This document shows positions 33,029 through 41,929 of a DNA stretch of 64,000 nt, one piece after another (position 1 is the stretch's first letter; the number at the start of each line of letters is the position of its first letter). This DNA comes from Companilactobacillus jidongensis (lineage in GTDB: Bacteria; Bacillota; Bacilli; Lactobacillales; Lactobacillaceae): the NCBI RefSeq assembly GCF_003946575.1, contig NZ_RHOP01000002.1:62001-126000 (forward strand), read 5' to 3'. Position numbers and translations under genes: made by a program. The notes beneath the pieces are model-generated. The model worked only from the letters and a program-made list of their open reading frames with translations. It made no database searches and had not been told where the DNA came from.

Positions 33029-33071
33029 AAACAAAAGAGATCATCCACTTCGTATAGAAGTCGATGATCTC
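33029..33071 (-). terminator. Terminator of the tRNA operon
   Basis: A 15-position stem (33037-33051 with 33057-33071, one mismatch) with a 5-nt loop is followed on the minus strand by TTTTGTTTG, directly after tRNA-Pro. Confidence 0.85.
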
Positions 33072-33088
33072 TCTTTAATTGTTTTGAA

Positions 33089-33162
33089 TCGGGAAAACAA
33101 GATTCGAACTTGCGACCCCCGCGCCCCGAACGCGATGCTCTGCCAAGCTGAGCTATTTCCCG
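33089..33162 (-). tRNA. tRNA-Pro (CGG)
   Basis: A cloverleaf is readable: acceptor CGGGAAA/TTTCCCG, anticodon stem TCGCG/CGCGG with loop TTCGGGG, and T arm GCAAG-TTCGAAT-CTTGT. The anticodon CGG reads CCG. CCA is not encoded. It is the last gene of the five-tRNA operon. A separate CGG isoacceptor is somewhat unexpected in an AT-rich lactobacillus, where UGG often suffices. Confidence 0.93.
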
Positions 33163-33181
33163 ATAGCTCCATGAATAATGA

Positions 33182-33253
33182 AGCGGAAGACGGGATTCGA
33201 ACCCGCGACCCCCACCATGGCAAGGTGATGTTCTACCACTGAACTACTTCCGC
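33182..33253 (-). tRNA. tRNA-Gly (GCC)
   Basis: Acceptor GCGGAAG/CTTCCGC, anticodon loop TTGCCAT (anticodon GCC) and T arm GCGGG-TTCGAAT-CCCGT fold as a standard class I tRNA. CCA is not encoded. Confidence 0.95.
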
Positions 33254-33257
33254 ATAA

Positions 33258-33330
33258 TGCCGACTAGAGGATTCGAACCTCCGACCCCCTGTTTACAAGA
33301 CAGGTGCTCTGCCAACTGAGCTAAGTCGGC
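33258..33330 (-). tRNA. tRNA-Thr (TGT)
   Basis: Acceptor GCCGACT/AGTCGGC, D arm GCTC...GAGC, anticodon loop CTTGTAA (anticodon TGT) and T arm GGAGG-TTCGAAT-CCTCT. CCA is not encoded. It lies only 4 nt upstream of tRNA-Gly. Confidence 0.95.
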
Positions 33331-33380
33331 ATCAGTATAACACTTAGTGTAAACCTAATTCAATATCATAAATATCGAAA

Positions 33381-33463
33381 TACGGGTGAAAGGACTTGAA
33401 CCTTCATGTCCATAGGACACTAGAACCTAAATCTAGCGCGTCTGCCAATTCCGCCACACCCGC
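33381..33463 (-). tRNA. tRNA-Leu (TAG)
   Basis: A class II tRNA of 83 nt with a long variable arm (GTGTCCTATGGACAT region). Acceptor is GCGGGTG/CACCCGT (terminal G-U), anticodon loop TTTAGGT (anticodon TAG). CCA is not encoded. Confidence 0.95.
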
Positions 33464-33512
33464 AAAGTGTTAATGATACTATGAAAACCACTAAACTTGT
33501 TTAAAAGTTTAA

Positions 33513-33585
33513 TGGAGGATACAGGGATCGAACCTGTGACCTCCTGCTTGTAAGGCAGATGCTCTCCCAGCTGAGCTAATCCTCC
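33513..33585 (-). tRNA. tRNA-Val (TAC)
   Basis: Acceptor GGAGGAT/ATCCTCC, D arm GCTC...GAGC, anticodon loop CTTACAA (anticodon TAC) and T arm ACAGG-TTCGATC-CCTGT. CCA is not encoded. It is the first gene of the operon, 27 nt after the -10 box. Confidence 0.95.
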
Positions 33586-33612
33586 ATGTGTCGTGTAACA
33601 AACAACTATATT

Positions 33613-33642
33613 ATTATACCCAAAATACACAAAAAAAGTCAA
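33613..33642 (-). promoter_or_regulatory. Promoter of the tRNA operon
   Basis: Minus-strand TTGACT (33637-33642), an 18-nt spacer and a perfect TATAAT (33613-33618) lie just before tRNA-Val. The -35 box is embedded in the 3' arm of the upstream terminator. Confidence 0.8.
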
Positions 33643-33661
33643 CGATAATTCGTCAACTTTT
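33631..33661 (-). terminator. Terminator downstream of lysS and the structured elements
   Basis: Arms AAAAGTCAACG (33634-33644) and CGTCAACTTTT (33651-33661) pair over 11 bp (two G-U pairs on the transcript). A run of seven T follows on the minus strand. It would end transcripts coming from lysS through the structured elements. Confidence 0.7.
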
Positions 33662-33714
33662 CGAAAAATATCATATTTAGTTAATTGGTTATTCTGTTTC
33701 CGACTGCGGTTACA

Positions 33715-33868
33715 AAATATTTCATCTGCCGTGGGGACCGGCTCGAGCCAAAATACGGTCTCGAACCTCGACTTGAAGCTTTGCTTCGCAAATCTCCCAG
33801 CTCGTCCCGTGGTGTAAGAACGGATAATTTACCGTTCTAACGCCACCTTCACGGCTGATGAAATATTT
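33715..33868 (+). repeat. Structured element A (multi-branched inverted-repeat element)
   Basis: Outer arms AAATATTTCATC-t-GCCGTG (33715-33733) and CACGGC-t-GATGAAATATTT (33850-33868) pair over 18 bp with one T-T mismatch. Inside are a GGGAC/GTCCC stem holding two hairpins, then a separate hairpin with AGAACGG/CCGTTCT. The core matches element B read on the opposite strand. The orientation given is the one that aligns with element B; wobble pairs do not settle the transcribed strand. There is no coding potential. Confidence 0.7.
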
Positions 33869-33950
33869 CTCCACCTTCGTCTAATACTTAGCAGTAATTT
33901 AGATATGCTATCCAAACTAATATTACGTTCAGGATATATAGCCGGAGATC

Positions 33951-34109
33951 AAAAGTGATAAGACAGCTGTGATAGTTCTGTAAGACGGGGTTTCACCGTC
34001 CTACAGAACTGGACGACTTTTGAAATCTGCGGTCTATGCAGAGTTCAAAAACGAGACCTCAGACCGCACTATGGCTGAGGTCGGTCCCACAGCAGTCTTA
34101 TCACCTTTT
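33951..34109 (-). repeat. Structured element B (multi-branched inverted-repeat element)
   Basis: Arms of about 21 nt (33951-33971 and 34088-34109) pair almost fully. On the minus strand they enclose a GGAC/GTCC stem carrying two hairpins (GACCTCAG/CTGAGGTC and a TCTGC/GCAGA one) and then a 15-bp hairpin (AGTTCTGTA/TACAGAACT with GACGG/CCGTC). Wobble pairs favour the minus strand, the same strand as lysS, whose stop is 22 nt away. It is the same family as element A, in inverted orientation. Between the elements (33869-33950) only a weak GCTATCC/GGATA hairpin is seen. Confidence 0.72.
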
Positions 34110-34131
34110 GATTGTAGGCGAAGAAGCGCTA

Positions 34132-35679
34132 TTACTCGTTATTACTATTATCTTCAGGCTTCATAGTAGGGAAAAGCACAACATCACGAATTGTTGGTGC
34201 ATCTGTCAATAACATAACTAGACGATCGATACCAATTCCTAGTCCACCTGTTGGTGGCATACCGTATTCCAATGCTTCAACATAATCATCATCGATACCT
34301 TCAGCTTCATCATTACCTTCGGTTCTTTCAGCAGCTTGAGCTTCAAATCTTTGACGTTGGTCAATTGGATCATTCAATTCAGTAAAGGCATTACCATATT
34401 CATGTCCTAAGATATACAATTCAAATCTATCAGTGAAACGTGGGTCTTGTTTATTCTTCTTAGCAAGTGGTGAAACTTCGATTGGATAACCATAGATAAA
34501 TGTTGGTTCTTTGATCTCATCTTCGACAAATGTTTCAAAGAATTCACTAATGATGTGTCCAACTTGCCAATATTTTTCATAATGAACATTGTTGTCATCG
34601 GCTAATTTACGAGCTTCATCAACTGTCATTTCTTGAGTGAAATCAATCCCAGTCTTTTCTTGAATAGCATCGACCATTGATACACGTTTGAATGGCTTGC
34701 CTAAATCAACATCTTCACCTTGATACGTAATTTCAGTTGTTCCAAGAGCTTTTTGAGAAGCATGTCTGATGATCCCTTCAGTTTCATCCATTACATCATT
34801 GAAATCAAAGTATGCAGCATATGTTTCAAGTGATGTGAATTCAGGACTGTGTTGTGTATCTAATCCTTCATTACGGAATACACGTCCAATCTCATAGACA
34901 CGTTCAAATCCACCAACGATAAGTCTCTTCAATGGTAATTCAAGCGCAATTCTCAAATACATATCTTCATTTAGAGCATTGTAATGAGTAATAAATGGCT
35001 TGGCATTAGCTCCACCAGCTTGGGCATTCAAAGTAGGTGTTTCAACTTCCATGAAGTCTTCACCATCTAAATATTCACGTACAGCTGAGATGATTTTTGA
35101 ACGTTTCTTGAAACGGTCGAAACTGTCTTGGTTAGCAATCAAGTCAAGATATCTTTGACGATACTTTTGTTCAACATTTGTTAAACCATGGAATTTGTCA
35201 GGCAATGGGCGTAATGACTTAGCTAGCATAGTTACCTTAGTAGCTTTAACTGTCAATTCACCCATATCAGTCTTCATAACATGTCCTTCGATACCTAAGT
35301 TATCACCGATATCTGAACGTTTGAAGATATGATAATTCTCTTCACCGACTTCGTCTTTACGCACGTAAATCTGAATCTTACCGCTTCTATCCTTGATATC
35401 AGCAAATCCAACTTTACCCTTACCACGTTTAGTCATCATACGACCTGCAATGATAACTGGTGTATTTTGTTCTTCCAAAACATCCTTAGCCTCTTCGCTA
35501 TATTTGTCTTGAAGTGTTTGCGTCAAGTCAGTTCTGACAAAACGTGAACCGTATGGATCTACACCTTCATCATATAATTCTTGAAGTTTTTCACGTCTAA
35601 CCCGTAGTTGGTCATTCATGACTCTTGTTTTCTTTATATCTTCTTTAGTTGGTTGCTTCTTATTATTTTCGTTACTCAA
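34132..35679 (-). CDS. lysS: Lysyl-tRNA synthetase, class II
   Basis: A 515-residue class II enzyme. The N-terminal OB-fold anticodon-binding domain (about 65-175) has [18 protein letters not shown]. Motif 2 includes [11 protein letters not shown], and motif 3 is [15 protein letters not shown]. It charges tRNA-Lys. It follows dusB by 14 nt, the usual Firmicutes pair. No T-box leader is visible at its 5' end because dusB directly precedes it. The 3' region is unusual, with elements B and A within 420 nt. Confidence 0.98.
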   Translation of the reverse strand: MSNENNKKQPTKEDIKKTRVMNDQLRVRREKLQELYDEGVDPYGSRFVRTDLTQTLQDKYSEEAKDVLEEQNTPVIIAGRMMTKRGKGKVGFADIKDRSGKIQIYVRKDEVGEENYHIFKRSDIGDNLGIEGHVMKTDMGELTVKATKVTMLAKSLRPLPDKFHGLTNVEQKYRQRYLDLIANQDSFDRFKKRSKIISAVREYLDGEDFMEVETPTLNAQAGGANAKPFITHYNALNEDMYLRIALELPLKRLIVGGFERVYEIGRVFRNEGLDTQHSPEFTSLETYAAYFDFNDVMDETEGIIRHASQKALGTTEITYQGEDVDLGKPFKRVSMVDAIQEKTGIDFTQEMTVDEARKLADDNNVHYEKYWQVGHIISEFFETFVEDEIKEPTFIYGYPIEVSPLAKKNKQDPRFTDRFELYILGHEYGNAFTELNDPIDQRQRFEAQAAERTEGNDEAEGIDDDYVEALEYGMPPTGGLGIGIDRLVMLLTDAPTIRDVVLFPTMKPEDNSNNE

Positions 35680-35693
35680 AATTTTTCCCCTGT

Positions 35694-36698
35694 CTACGAA
35701 ATTTTTGAAGATCTGGCTTCTCGTTGTTCGTAACTTTCAACAAATTGATCTAATGTGTCAAAAACTTCATGAATTGAATTTTCATTCATCACTTTAGCAC
35801 GAGTTCTGACTGCATGGGGAATCCCCTTTAGATAATATGCTGCCTGTTGACGAAATTCTGGAACACCGACGTGCTCACCTTTTAAGTCTACCAGACGTTC
35901 GAGTTGAAGTTTAGCTATATTCACTTTTTCTCTGACAGTTGGATCAGGTAATATGTCCCCCGTTTCAATATAATGCTCCATGGCATTGAGCTTCCATAAG
36001 TTACCAAGTACGGCTCGGCCGACCATAGCAGCATCTGCACCAACTTCTTCAATCATGAACTTAGCATCTTGAGGCGTTCTGATGTCACCATTTCCCATGA
36101 AGGGAATGGTTAGTTTTTCTGCAACATCATGTAAAATATCCCAGTTGGCATGTCCATTATAGAATTGTGCTCTCGTACGTCCATGCATAGCAATGGCAGA
36201 AGCCCCAGCCTCTTGCGCCGCAAGTGCATTCTCAACAGCATACAAATGGTCCTCATCCCAACCGGTCCTCATCTTTACAGTGACCGGCTTATCAATGGCG
36301 GAACTAACCGCATGGACCATTTCATATACTTTGTCTGGATCTAATAGCCAACGCGAACCAGCATCATTTTTCACCACTTTTTTGACCGGACATCCCATGT
36401 TGATATCAATTATATCAGCAGCGGTGTTTTCAGCAACAAACTTAGCGGCATTAACAAGTGAATCCTTATCACCGCCAAAAATTTGAATACTGACTGGGTG
36501 TTCTTTTGGATCAACGAACAACATATTCATTGTTTTTTCGTTATGATACTTGATTCCTTGATCACTGATCATCTCACAAACTACTAATCCAGCACCGAAT
36601 TCACGAGCAGTCAGTCTGAATGACGAGTTAGTGATTCCGGCCATTGGAGCAACAACAATCTGATTAGGTATCGTCACGTTGCCTATTTTCCATTCCAT
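35694..36698 (-). CDS. dusB: tRNA-dihydrouridine synthase (DusB family)
   Basis: A 334-residue FMN-dependent TIM-barrel enzyme reducing uridine to dihydrouridine in tRNA D-loops. Visible motifs are [13 protein letters not shown] near the start, the catalytic Cys in [15 protein letters not shown], and [12 protein letters not shown] for FMN phosphate binding. The ATG at 36698 ([10 protein letters not shown]) is chosen because GAGGT lies 7 nt before it; the open frame upstream has no site. It is coupled with lysS downstream and hslO upstream. Confidence 0.94.
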   Translation of the reverse strand: MEWKIGNVTIPNQIVVAPMAGITNSSFRLTAREFGAGLVVCEMISDQGIKYHNEKTMNMLFVDPKEHPVSIQIFGGDKDSLVNAAKFVAENTAADIIDINMGCPVKKVVKNDAGSRWLLDPDKVYEMVHAVSSAIDKPVTVKMRTGWDEDHLYAVENALAAQEAGASAIAMHGRTRAQFYNGHANWDILHDVAEKLTIPFMGNGDIRTPQDAKFMIEEVGADAAMVGRAVLGNLWKLNAMEHYIETGDILPDPTVREKVNIAKLQLERLVDLKGEHVGVPEFRQQAAYYLKGIPHAVRTRAKVMNENSIHEVFDTLDQFVESYEQREARSSKIS

Positions 36699-36781
36699 AC
36701 CGTCTACCTCAAGAGAACTTCTTACATTTTTATTTACAACTTGACATGATAACAAATTTTACATTTAATTGGCAAACATCA

Positions 36782-37663
36782 TTACTTTTTTTCAGAAATT
36801 ATCTTTTGCAACTCTGCTTCATTAAATTGATATTTGTTCCCACAAAACTTGCAGACAGCCTCTGCTCCATGGTTCTCATCAATCATTGCTTGTAATTCAT
36901 CAGTTGCTAATGTAGCAAGTGACTTTGAAAACTTTTCTTTTGAACAGTCACACTTGAATTGAATTGGCATCGTGTCGAGGATCTTCATGTCGATTCCGTT
37001 CATCAATTTGTTCATAACTTCTTCATTACTCAATCCTTCGTTCAGCAAGGTCGAAAGATTAGGGACAATTTTTAAATTGTTTTCAATTTTGTCAATATCA
37101 GTATCTCCAGCACCTGGAAGTGTTTGAATTAAGAAACCGCCCGCAGCACCCACTGTTTCATTGGGTTGCACGAAGACAGATACACCGATAGCTGAAGGAA
37201 TCTGTTCTGACTTGGCCATATAGTATGTAAAATCAGCACCGATCTCGCCTGAAACTAATGGTACTTGACCAGTAAATGGCTCTTTTAAATGCAAATCTTT
37301 AGTTATGCTCAGAACACCCTTAGTTCCAACCGCACCTTTAACATCAATATGATGGTCGTCATTCAATGGCAAACTAACGTGATTATTTTGGATATATCCT
37401 TTAGTATCACCATTAGCATTGGCATCAACAACAATAGCACCGGCTGGCCCATCACCCACAATACGTGTTGTCAAAACTTCGTCCTCTTTAAGCGTCGAAG
37501 TGGCAACTAGGATCGAACCAATCATGGTCCGACCAAGAGCGGCAGTAGAATTGCTCCAAGTATCGTGTCGCTTTTGGACTTCCGCAATTGTTTCAGTCGC
37601 GTTCACAACATAAACTCTGAATTTACCGTCTTTGGAAACAGCTTTAGTTAAAATATCAGACAT
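36782..37663 (-). CDS. hslO: Redox-regulated chaperone Hsp33
   Basis: A 293-residue chaperone. The N-terminal substrate-binding domain is followed by the C-terminal zinc switch CxC...CxxC (CDCSKEKF and CKFCGNKYQF). The four cysteines release zinc and form disulfides on oxidation, activating the holdase. It lies between ftsH and dusB. Its ribosome-binding site comes right after the ftsH terminator, so expression may depend on read-through or a hidden promoter. Confidence 0.96.
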   Translation of the reverse strand: MSDILTKAVSKDGKFRVYVVNATETIAEVQKRHDTWSNSTAALGRTMIGSILVATSTLKEDEVLTTRIVGDGPAGAIVVDANANGDTKGYIQNNHVSLPLNDDHHIDVKGAVGTKGVLSITKDLHLKEPFTGQVPLVSGEIGADFTYYMAKSEQIPSAIGVSVFVQPNETVGAAGGFLIQTLPGAGDTDIDKIENNLKIVPNLSTLLNEGLSNEEVMNKLMNGIDMKILDTMPIQFKCDCSKEKFSKSLATLATDELQAMIDENHGAEAVCKFCGNKYQFNEAELQKIISEKK

Positions 37664-37683
37664 TTTTTAATTTCCTTTCCGTG

Positions 37684-37710
37684 AAAAAAGCGACTCGAAT
37701 GAGTCGCTTC
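37684..37710 (-). terminator. Terminator between ftsH and hslO
   Basis: Perfect 9-bp arms AAGCGACTC (37688-37696) and GAGTCGCTT (37701-37709) are followed on the minus strand by TTTTTTCAC. It lies 20 nt after the ftsH stop and only about 20 nt before the hslO start. Confidence 0.8.
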
Positions 37711-37730
37711 TTTGATTGATACATATTTTA

Positions 37731-39893
37731 CTACTTATCTTCATTATTGTTATCAGAATTATCATCTTTTGATGAATCTGACTTGTTATCTGCATTGTCA
37801 TCATGTTCAGAATCGTCTGATTTTTCTGATGGGAATTCAGTTTCATTCGCATCAGTATCATCAGTCTTATCTGTAGTTGACTTAACGCCTTGTTTAGCAG
37901 CATCCTTAGCATCAACAGCACGTTTTGCTTGTTCAAAAGTAGCAGCACTTTCTGATGGGAATTCTGTATTGATATCATTATCGGGCATCTTGCCGTCATT
38001 GAACAAACTCAAAATTTCCTTTTCGTTAAGTGTTTCATACTTCAATAGAGCTTCAGCAATTAGTTTATGTTGTTCACGATGGCTTTCGATGATTTCTCGA
38101 GCTTGTTCGTGACCTTCATCAAGAAGACGTTTAACTTCTTGGTCAATAGCCTTAGCAGTATCTTCTGAGTAAGCAGGTATTTGACGATATCCACCACTAC
38201 TAAATGGTTGTCCATCTTTTTCAAGTTGAACTGTACCTAGACGATCAGTCATACCATATTCAGTAACCATTGTACGAGCAATTTGTGTTGCTTGCTCGAA
38301 GTCATTTGAAGCACCCGATGATTGTGAGCCAAAGATTATTTCTTCAGCCGTACGTCCACCAAGTAATCCAGCAATTTGTTCTGTAAATTCTTTCTTAGTT
38401 ATAAGGTTTTGATCATCCTTAGGAAGCATGATGGCATAACCACCAGCCTTACCACGAGGAACAATAGTAACCTTTCTAACAACTCGTGAATCATTTAGAA
38501 CCAAACCAATAAGAGCATGTCCGGCCTCATGGTATGCAACCATGTGACGTTCTCGATCAGAGATGACACGGTTCTTCTTAGCTGGACCAGCAATAACACG
38601 GTCTTCAGCTTCGTCAATATCAGTTGGATCAATTCTTTGCTTACCACGTCTAGCAGCAACTAAGGCAGCTTCGTTAAGTAAGTTTTCAAGATCAGCACCA
38701 ACGAAACCAGGAGTTGTTTGTGCTAATTGTTTCAAATCAACATCATCAGTAAATGGTTTGTTCTTGGCGTGAACTTTAAGGATAGCTTCACGTCCTTTAA
38801 CATCAGGTCTACCGACAAGAATCTTACGGTCAAAACGTCCTGGACGAAGTAAAGCAGGATCCAAAACATCTGAACGGTTAGTAGCTGCCATAACAATGAC
38901 ACCTTCATTACCAGTAAATCCGTCCATTTCAATAAGTAATTGGTTAAGTGTTTGTTCACGTTCATCATTTCCACCACCGGTACCAGAACCACGTTGGCGA
39001 CCAACGGCATCGATTTCATCAATAAAGATAATTGATGGAGCGTCCTTCTTGGCATTCTCAAACAAATCACGAACACGCGAAGCACCGACACCAACGAACA
39101 TTTCAACGAAATCTGAACCAGAGATTGAATAGAATGGAACTTTAGCTTCACCAGCAACAGCTTTGGCAAGCAAAGTCTTACCAGTACCAGGAGGACCTTC
39201 GAGAAGGACACCTGATGGGATTCTTGCACCTAGAGAAACATACTTACGGGGATCTTTCAAGAACTCAACAACTTCAACAAGTTCTTGTTTCTCCTCTTCT
39301 GCACCAGCAACATCTGAAAATCTAACTTTGTTCTTCTTAGGGTCTTCAGGTTTAACTTTGGACTTACCAAAGTTCATAACACGGTTTGCACCGCCACCTT
39401 GTCCTCCACGCCCCATCATCGCAAAGATGATAAAGAAGAAAAGAATAAATGGTAGTACTAAAGTAAGAATTATTGAGATCCATTGAGATGACTGTGATTT
39501 GGCACTAGCAGTCGTCTTAACTTTCTCAGCCGAAGCGGCGTTATTAATTCTCTTCAGCGTATCATTATTGGGTAGTACGGTCGAAGTAAATTGAGTCACT
39601 TTAGATTGACTAGTAGTTTGGCTTCTATTGAAAATAGATACAGAACGTGTTGTCTCTGTAGTTTGAGCCTTCTTGTACTGACCAGTAACTTGGTAAGCAC
39701 CACTAACTGGTTCAATCTTAAAGCTCTTAACCTTCCCTTGTTTCAACTGTGTAATAAATTGATCCTGACTTAGAGTTTTAGATTGATCTGAGGATTGACC
39801 ACCAGCAAACCAACTTGCTGCGAGCACTAAAACTACGAAGAGCAAGATATAAAACAGGCTATTATTGATTAACCTATTTCGATTATTTTTCAT
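37731..39893 (-). CDS. ftsH: ATP-dependent zinc metalloprotease FtsH
   Basis: A 720-residue membrane-anchored AAA+ protease for quality control. Transmembrane helices lie at about 12-29 and 139-160. Walker A GPPGTGKT is at 233-240, Walker B IIFIDEID near 288, and the zinc site HEAGH at 455-459. After the protease domain (to about 635) comes an unusual ~85-residue acidic tail (Asp/Ser/Asn/Lys-rich) in which TEFPSE appears twice (643-648 and 685-690). It lies downstream of hpt, with a possible promoter and palindrome before it. Confidence 0.97.
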   Translation of the reverse strand: MKNNRNRLINNSLFYILLFVVLVLAASWFAGGQSSDQSKTLSQDQFITQLKQGKVKSFKIEPVSGAYQVTGQYKKAQTTETTRSVSIFNRSQTTSQSKVTQFTSTVLPNNDTLKRINNAASAEKVKTTASAKSQSSQWISIILTLVLPFILFFFIIFAMMGRGGQGGGANRVMNFGKSKVKPEDPKKNKVRFSDVAGAEEEKQELVEVVEFLKDPRKYVSLGARIPSGVLLEGPPGTGKTLLAKAVAGEAKVPFYSISGSDFVEMFVGVGASRVRDLFENAKKDAPSIIFIDEIDAVGRQRGSGTGGGNDEREQTLNQLLIEMDGFTGNEGVIVMAATNRSDVLDPALLRPGRFDRKILVGRPDVKGREAILKVHAKNKPFTDDVDLKQLAQTTPGFVGADLENLLNEAALVAARRGKQRIDPTDIDEAEDRVIAGPAKKNRVISDRERHMVAYHEAGHALIGLVLNDSRVVRKVTIVPRGKAGGYAIMLPKDDQNLITKKEFTEQIAGLLGGRTAEEIIFGSQSSGASNDFEQATQIARTMVTEYGMTDRLGTVQLEKDGQPFSSGGYRQIPAYSEDTAKAIDQEVKRLLDEGHEQAREIIESHREQHKLIAEALLKYETLNEKEILSLFNDGKMPDNDINTEFPSESAATFEQAKRAVDAKDAAKQGVKSTTDKTDDTDANETEFPSEKSDDSEHDDNADNKSDSSKDDNSDNNNEDK

Positions 39894-39917
39894 ATATTTC
39901 CTCCTAATTACTTAGAC

Positions 39918-39932
39918 GTTACATATTGTAAC
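39918..39932. promoter_or_regulatory. Palindrome GTTACATATTGTAAC before ftsH
   Basis: A perfect 5-bp dyad with a 5-nt centre overlaps a candidate minus-strand -10 TACAAT whose -35 would be TTGTGT (16-nt spacer), about 25 nt before the ftsH start. It could be an operator; the dyad is short enough to arise by chance. Confidence 0.35.
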
Positions 39933-39975
39933 ATTGACAAGCATTAACACAATAATAATTGTACCGCTAACTTAA

Positions 39976-40521
39976 TTATTTTGTACTATAAACATCTGGC
40001 TTCAAGACACCGACATATGGCAAGTTGCGGTAGTGTTCGTTATAGTCCATACCGTACCCCACGACAAAGGCATCAGGTATCTGTACACCGATATAATCAA
40101 CCTTTACGTGCTTGATTCTACGAGATGGTTTATCCAAGAATGAAACCAACTTGATAGAATTAGCTTCACGAGTCTCAAATAGTTTAACCAAACGATCCAA
40201 TGTATATCCTGTATCGATAATATCTTCAACGATAACTACATCGCGTCCTCTTAATGAAGTATCTAAATCTTTAATAATTCTGACATCACCCGTTGTAGTA
40301 GTATTTTCACCACCATAACTAGAAACATCCATGAAATCATATTCCATAGGAATATCAACATGCTTGATCAAATCCATCATAAACATGGCTGCTCCACGCA
40401 GAATACAGACAAAAAGTGGATTCTTACCTGCATATTCCTTAGTTAGTTCCTTTCCAAGACGCTCATTTGCTTTAGCGATTTCTTCTTCCGAAACTAATAT
40501 TTTTTCAATATCCGAATTCAT
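39976..40521 (-). CDS. hpt: Hypoxanthine phosphoribosyltransferase
   Basis: A 181-residue type I phosphoribosyltransferase that salvages hypoxanthine and guanine with PRPP. The PRPP motif VVIVEDIIDTGYTL is intact, and FVCILRGAAMFMMDL forms the PPi loop region. It lies 2 nt after tilS, so it is translationally coupled. The tilS-hpt-ftsH order is conserved in Firmicutes. Confidence 0.96.
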   Translation of the reverse strand: MNSDIEKILVSEEEIAKANERLGKELTKEYAGKNPLFVCILRGAAMFMMDLIKHVDIPMEYDFMDVSSYGGENTTTTGDVRIIKDLDTSLRGRDVVIVEDIIDTGYTLDRLVKLFETREANSIKLVSFLDKPSRRIKHVKVDYIGVQIPDAFVVGYGMDYNEHYRNLPYVGVLKPDVYSTK

Positions 40522-40523
40522 TT

Positions 40524-41852
40524 CTATACCTCATCCTCAAAGTCGATTTTCAAAAAGTAATTACCTTTTTTTAAATAATCGCTTAATTTATAAATTTTTT
40601 CAACCCAAACTACCTGATTATCGAATAATATCAAAGGAATTTTGTTTCTTTGGTATTCTGGAATTTTTTCGTTGATAAATCTTTTGCTTAACTTTTGATG
40701 TCTGCCATCAGAAATTAATAGTTTATCACCATTACGGCGATTACGTAATGTTATTTTATCAGGTATCTTGTCTGTGATGATCATTGCTTCATCTTGAGAA
40801 CATTCTTTTAATAGAAATCTTTTGTTATTAACTGAAATTGGTTCTCCAACTTTAATCGCATAACTATAATCAATATTGTCAGTTTTATCTGACAGTATGA
40901 AGTCATTGTATGTGCGAATAAATTTCCAGCCATATTCTAAATCGATAGAAGCATTAGGATTATCTCCCAATATAACGGTAATTATTTGTTCCACCTGTTT
41001 ATTGCTGACAGGAATATCCAAGTTACGAGTGAAGAATTCACCCCAGAATAATGTCTGTTGGTTTTCATCCAATACCTCTAGTGGTTTCAGTCTTCCTTCG
41101 ATTTTGTGACCATCGATTTTCACTTTCATATTCACTTGAATGGCTTGAAATTGCGAAACCGCCAAATTTATCAACGCAGTTAGTTGTTGATCAAACAATC
41201 TGAAATGAGATAACATCTGTCCATTTTCTTTTTGTAACTCCGGAAAAATATTATTTCGTAATCTATTACGCATAGTTATATTCTCAAAGTTCGTCTCATC
41301 TTGAACATGATCTATATCATGTTTTTTTGCATAAGTTCGTAATTCTGACTTAGTAAAATCTAATAAAGGTCGAACGAGTTGACCATTTTCAAACGAACGC
41401 TGTTGCCGCAAACTAGTAACTTCATAGACATTTCCAGAGCGGATCATCTTCATTAGGATATTCTCAGCCATGTCATTGGCATGATGAGCAGTTAATAACG
41501 TATCATAATTATCTTTGTCCATTATATTAGCAAAGTATTGATAGCGAAACTCACGGCCAGCCGCTTCCATACCCACTTCATCATCCGGTTGATCAGTCCA
41601 TTTGGTGGTATAAAATTTATAAGATTTTTTTTGACAATGCCGTCTTAAAAATTCCACTTCAGTTGCACTATCTGGACGCAGATCATGATCAACATTGATG
41701 ACTGCAAATGAATCTTTATCAACTATTCTAGCAATCAAATCCAATAGAACCATCGAATCAACGCCACCAGAAACAGCGACAAGTAGTCTCTTAGTATGAT
41801 ATTTTTTTAAAATTTTTCTAACAGTTCCTAGTAACTTTGTATCTAATTCCAC
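40524..41852 (-). CDS. tilS: tRNA(Ile)-lysidine synthase
   Basis: A 442-residue PP-loop ATPase (LLVAVSGGVDSMVLLDL near the N-terminus) that puts lysidine on C34 of tRNA-Ile(CAU) and so restores AUA decoding. The C-terminal TilS domain includes ITLRNRRNGDKLLI. The start is GTG at 41852 with GGAGG 6 nt upstream. It is coupled with hpt; a terminator lies just before the gene. Confidence 0.95.
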   Translation of the reverse strand: MELDTKLLGTVRKILKKYHTKRLLVAVSGGVDSMVLLDLIARIVDKDSFAVINVDHDLRPDSATEVEFLRRHCQKKSYKFYTTKWTDQPDDEVGMEAAGREFRYQYFANIMDKDNYDTLLTAHHANDMAENILMKMIRSGNVYEVTSLRQQRSFENGQLVRPLLDFTKSELRTYAKKHDIDHVQDETNFENITMRNRLRNNIFPELQKENGQMLSHFRLFDQQLTALINLAVSQFQAIQVNMKVKIDGHKIEGRLKPLEVLDENQQTLFWGEFFTRNLDIPVSNKQVEQIITVILGDNPNASIDLEYGWKFIRTYNDFILSDKTDNIDYSYAIKVGEPISVNNKRFLLKECSQDEAMIITDKIPDKITLRNRRNGDKLLISDGRHQKLSKRFINEKIPEYQRNKIPLILFDNQVVWVEKIYKLSDYLKKGNYFLKIDFEDEV

Positions 41853-41874
41853 ATTTGACCTCCAAAGTCCCTGA

Positions 41875-41912
41875 AATAAAAAAAGCTGAGACAATCGTCA
41901 CAGCTCTTATTT
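41875..41912 (-). terminator. Terminator between the S1-domain gene and tilS
   Basis: On the minus strand GAGCTG-t-GAC gatt GTC-t-CAGCTT is followed by TTTTTATTT. It lies about 20 nt after the S1-protein stop and just upstream of the tilS ribosome-binding site, so it may be leaky. Confidence 0.7.
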
Positions 41913-41929
41913 TGTTCTATTAGTTTTTA

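Noticed and set aside
33009-33242. Plus-strand open frame of 77 codons
   Set aside because: It runs antisense through tRNA-Pro and tRNA-Gly and is a by-product of tRNA sequence.
33715-34109. CRISPR array
   Set aside because: There are only two diverged copies in inverted orientation, no regular spacers and no cas genes.
33586-34131. T-box or riboswitch for lysS
   Set aside because: The structures lie downstream of lysS, not upstream, and show no T-box sequence.
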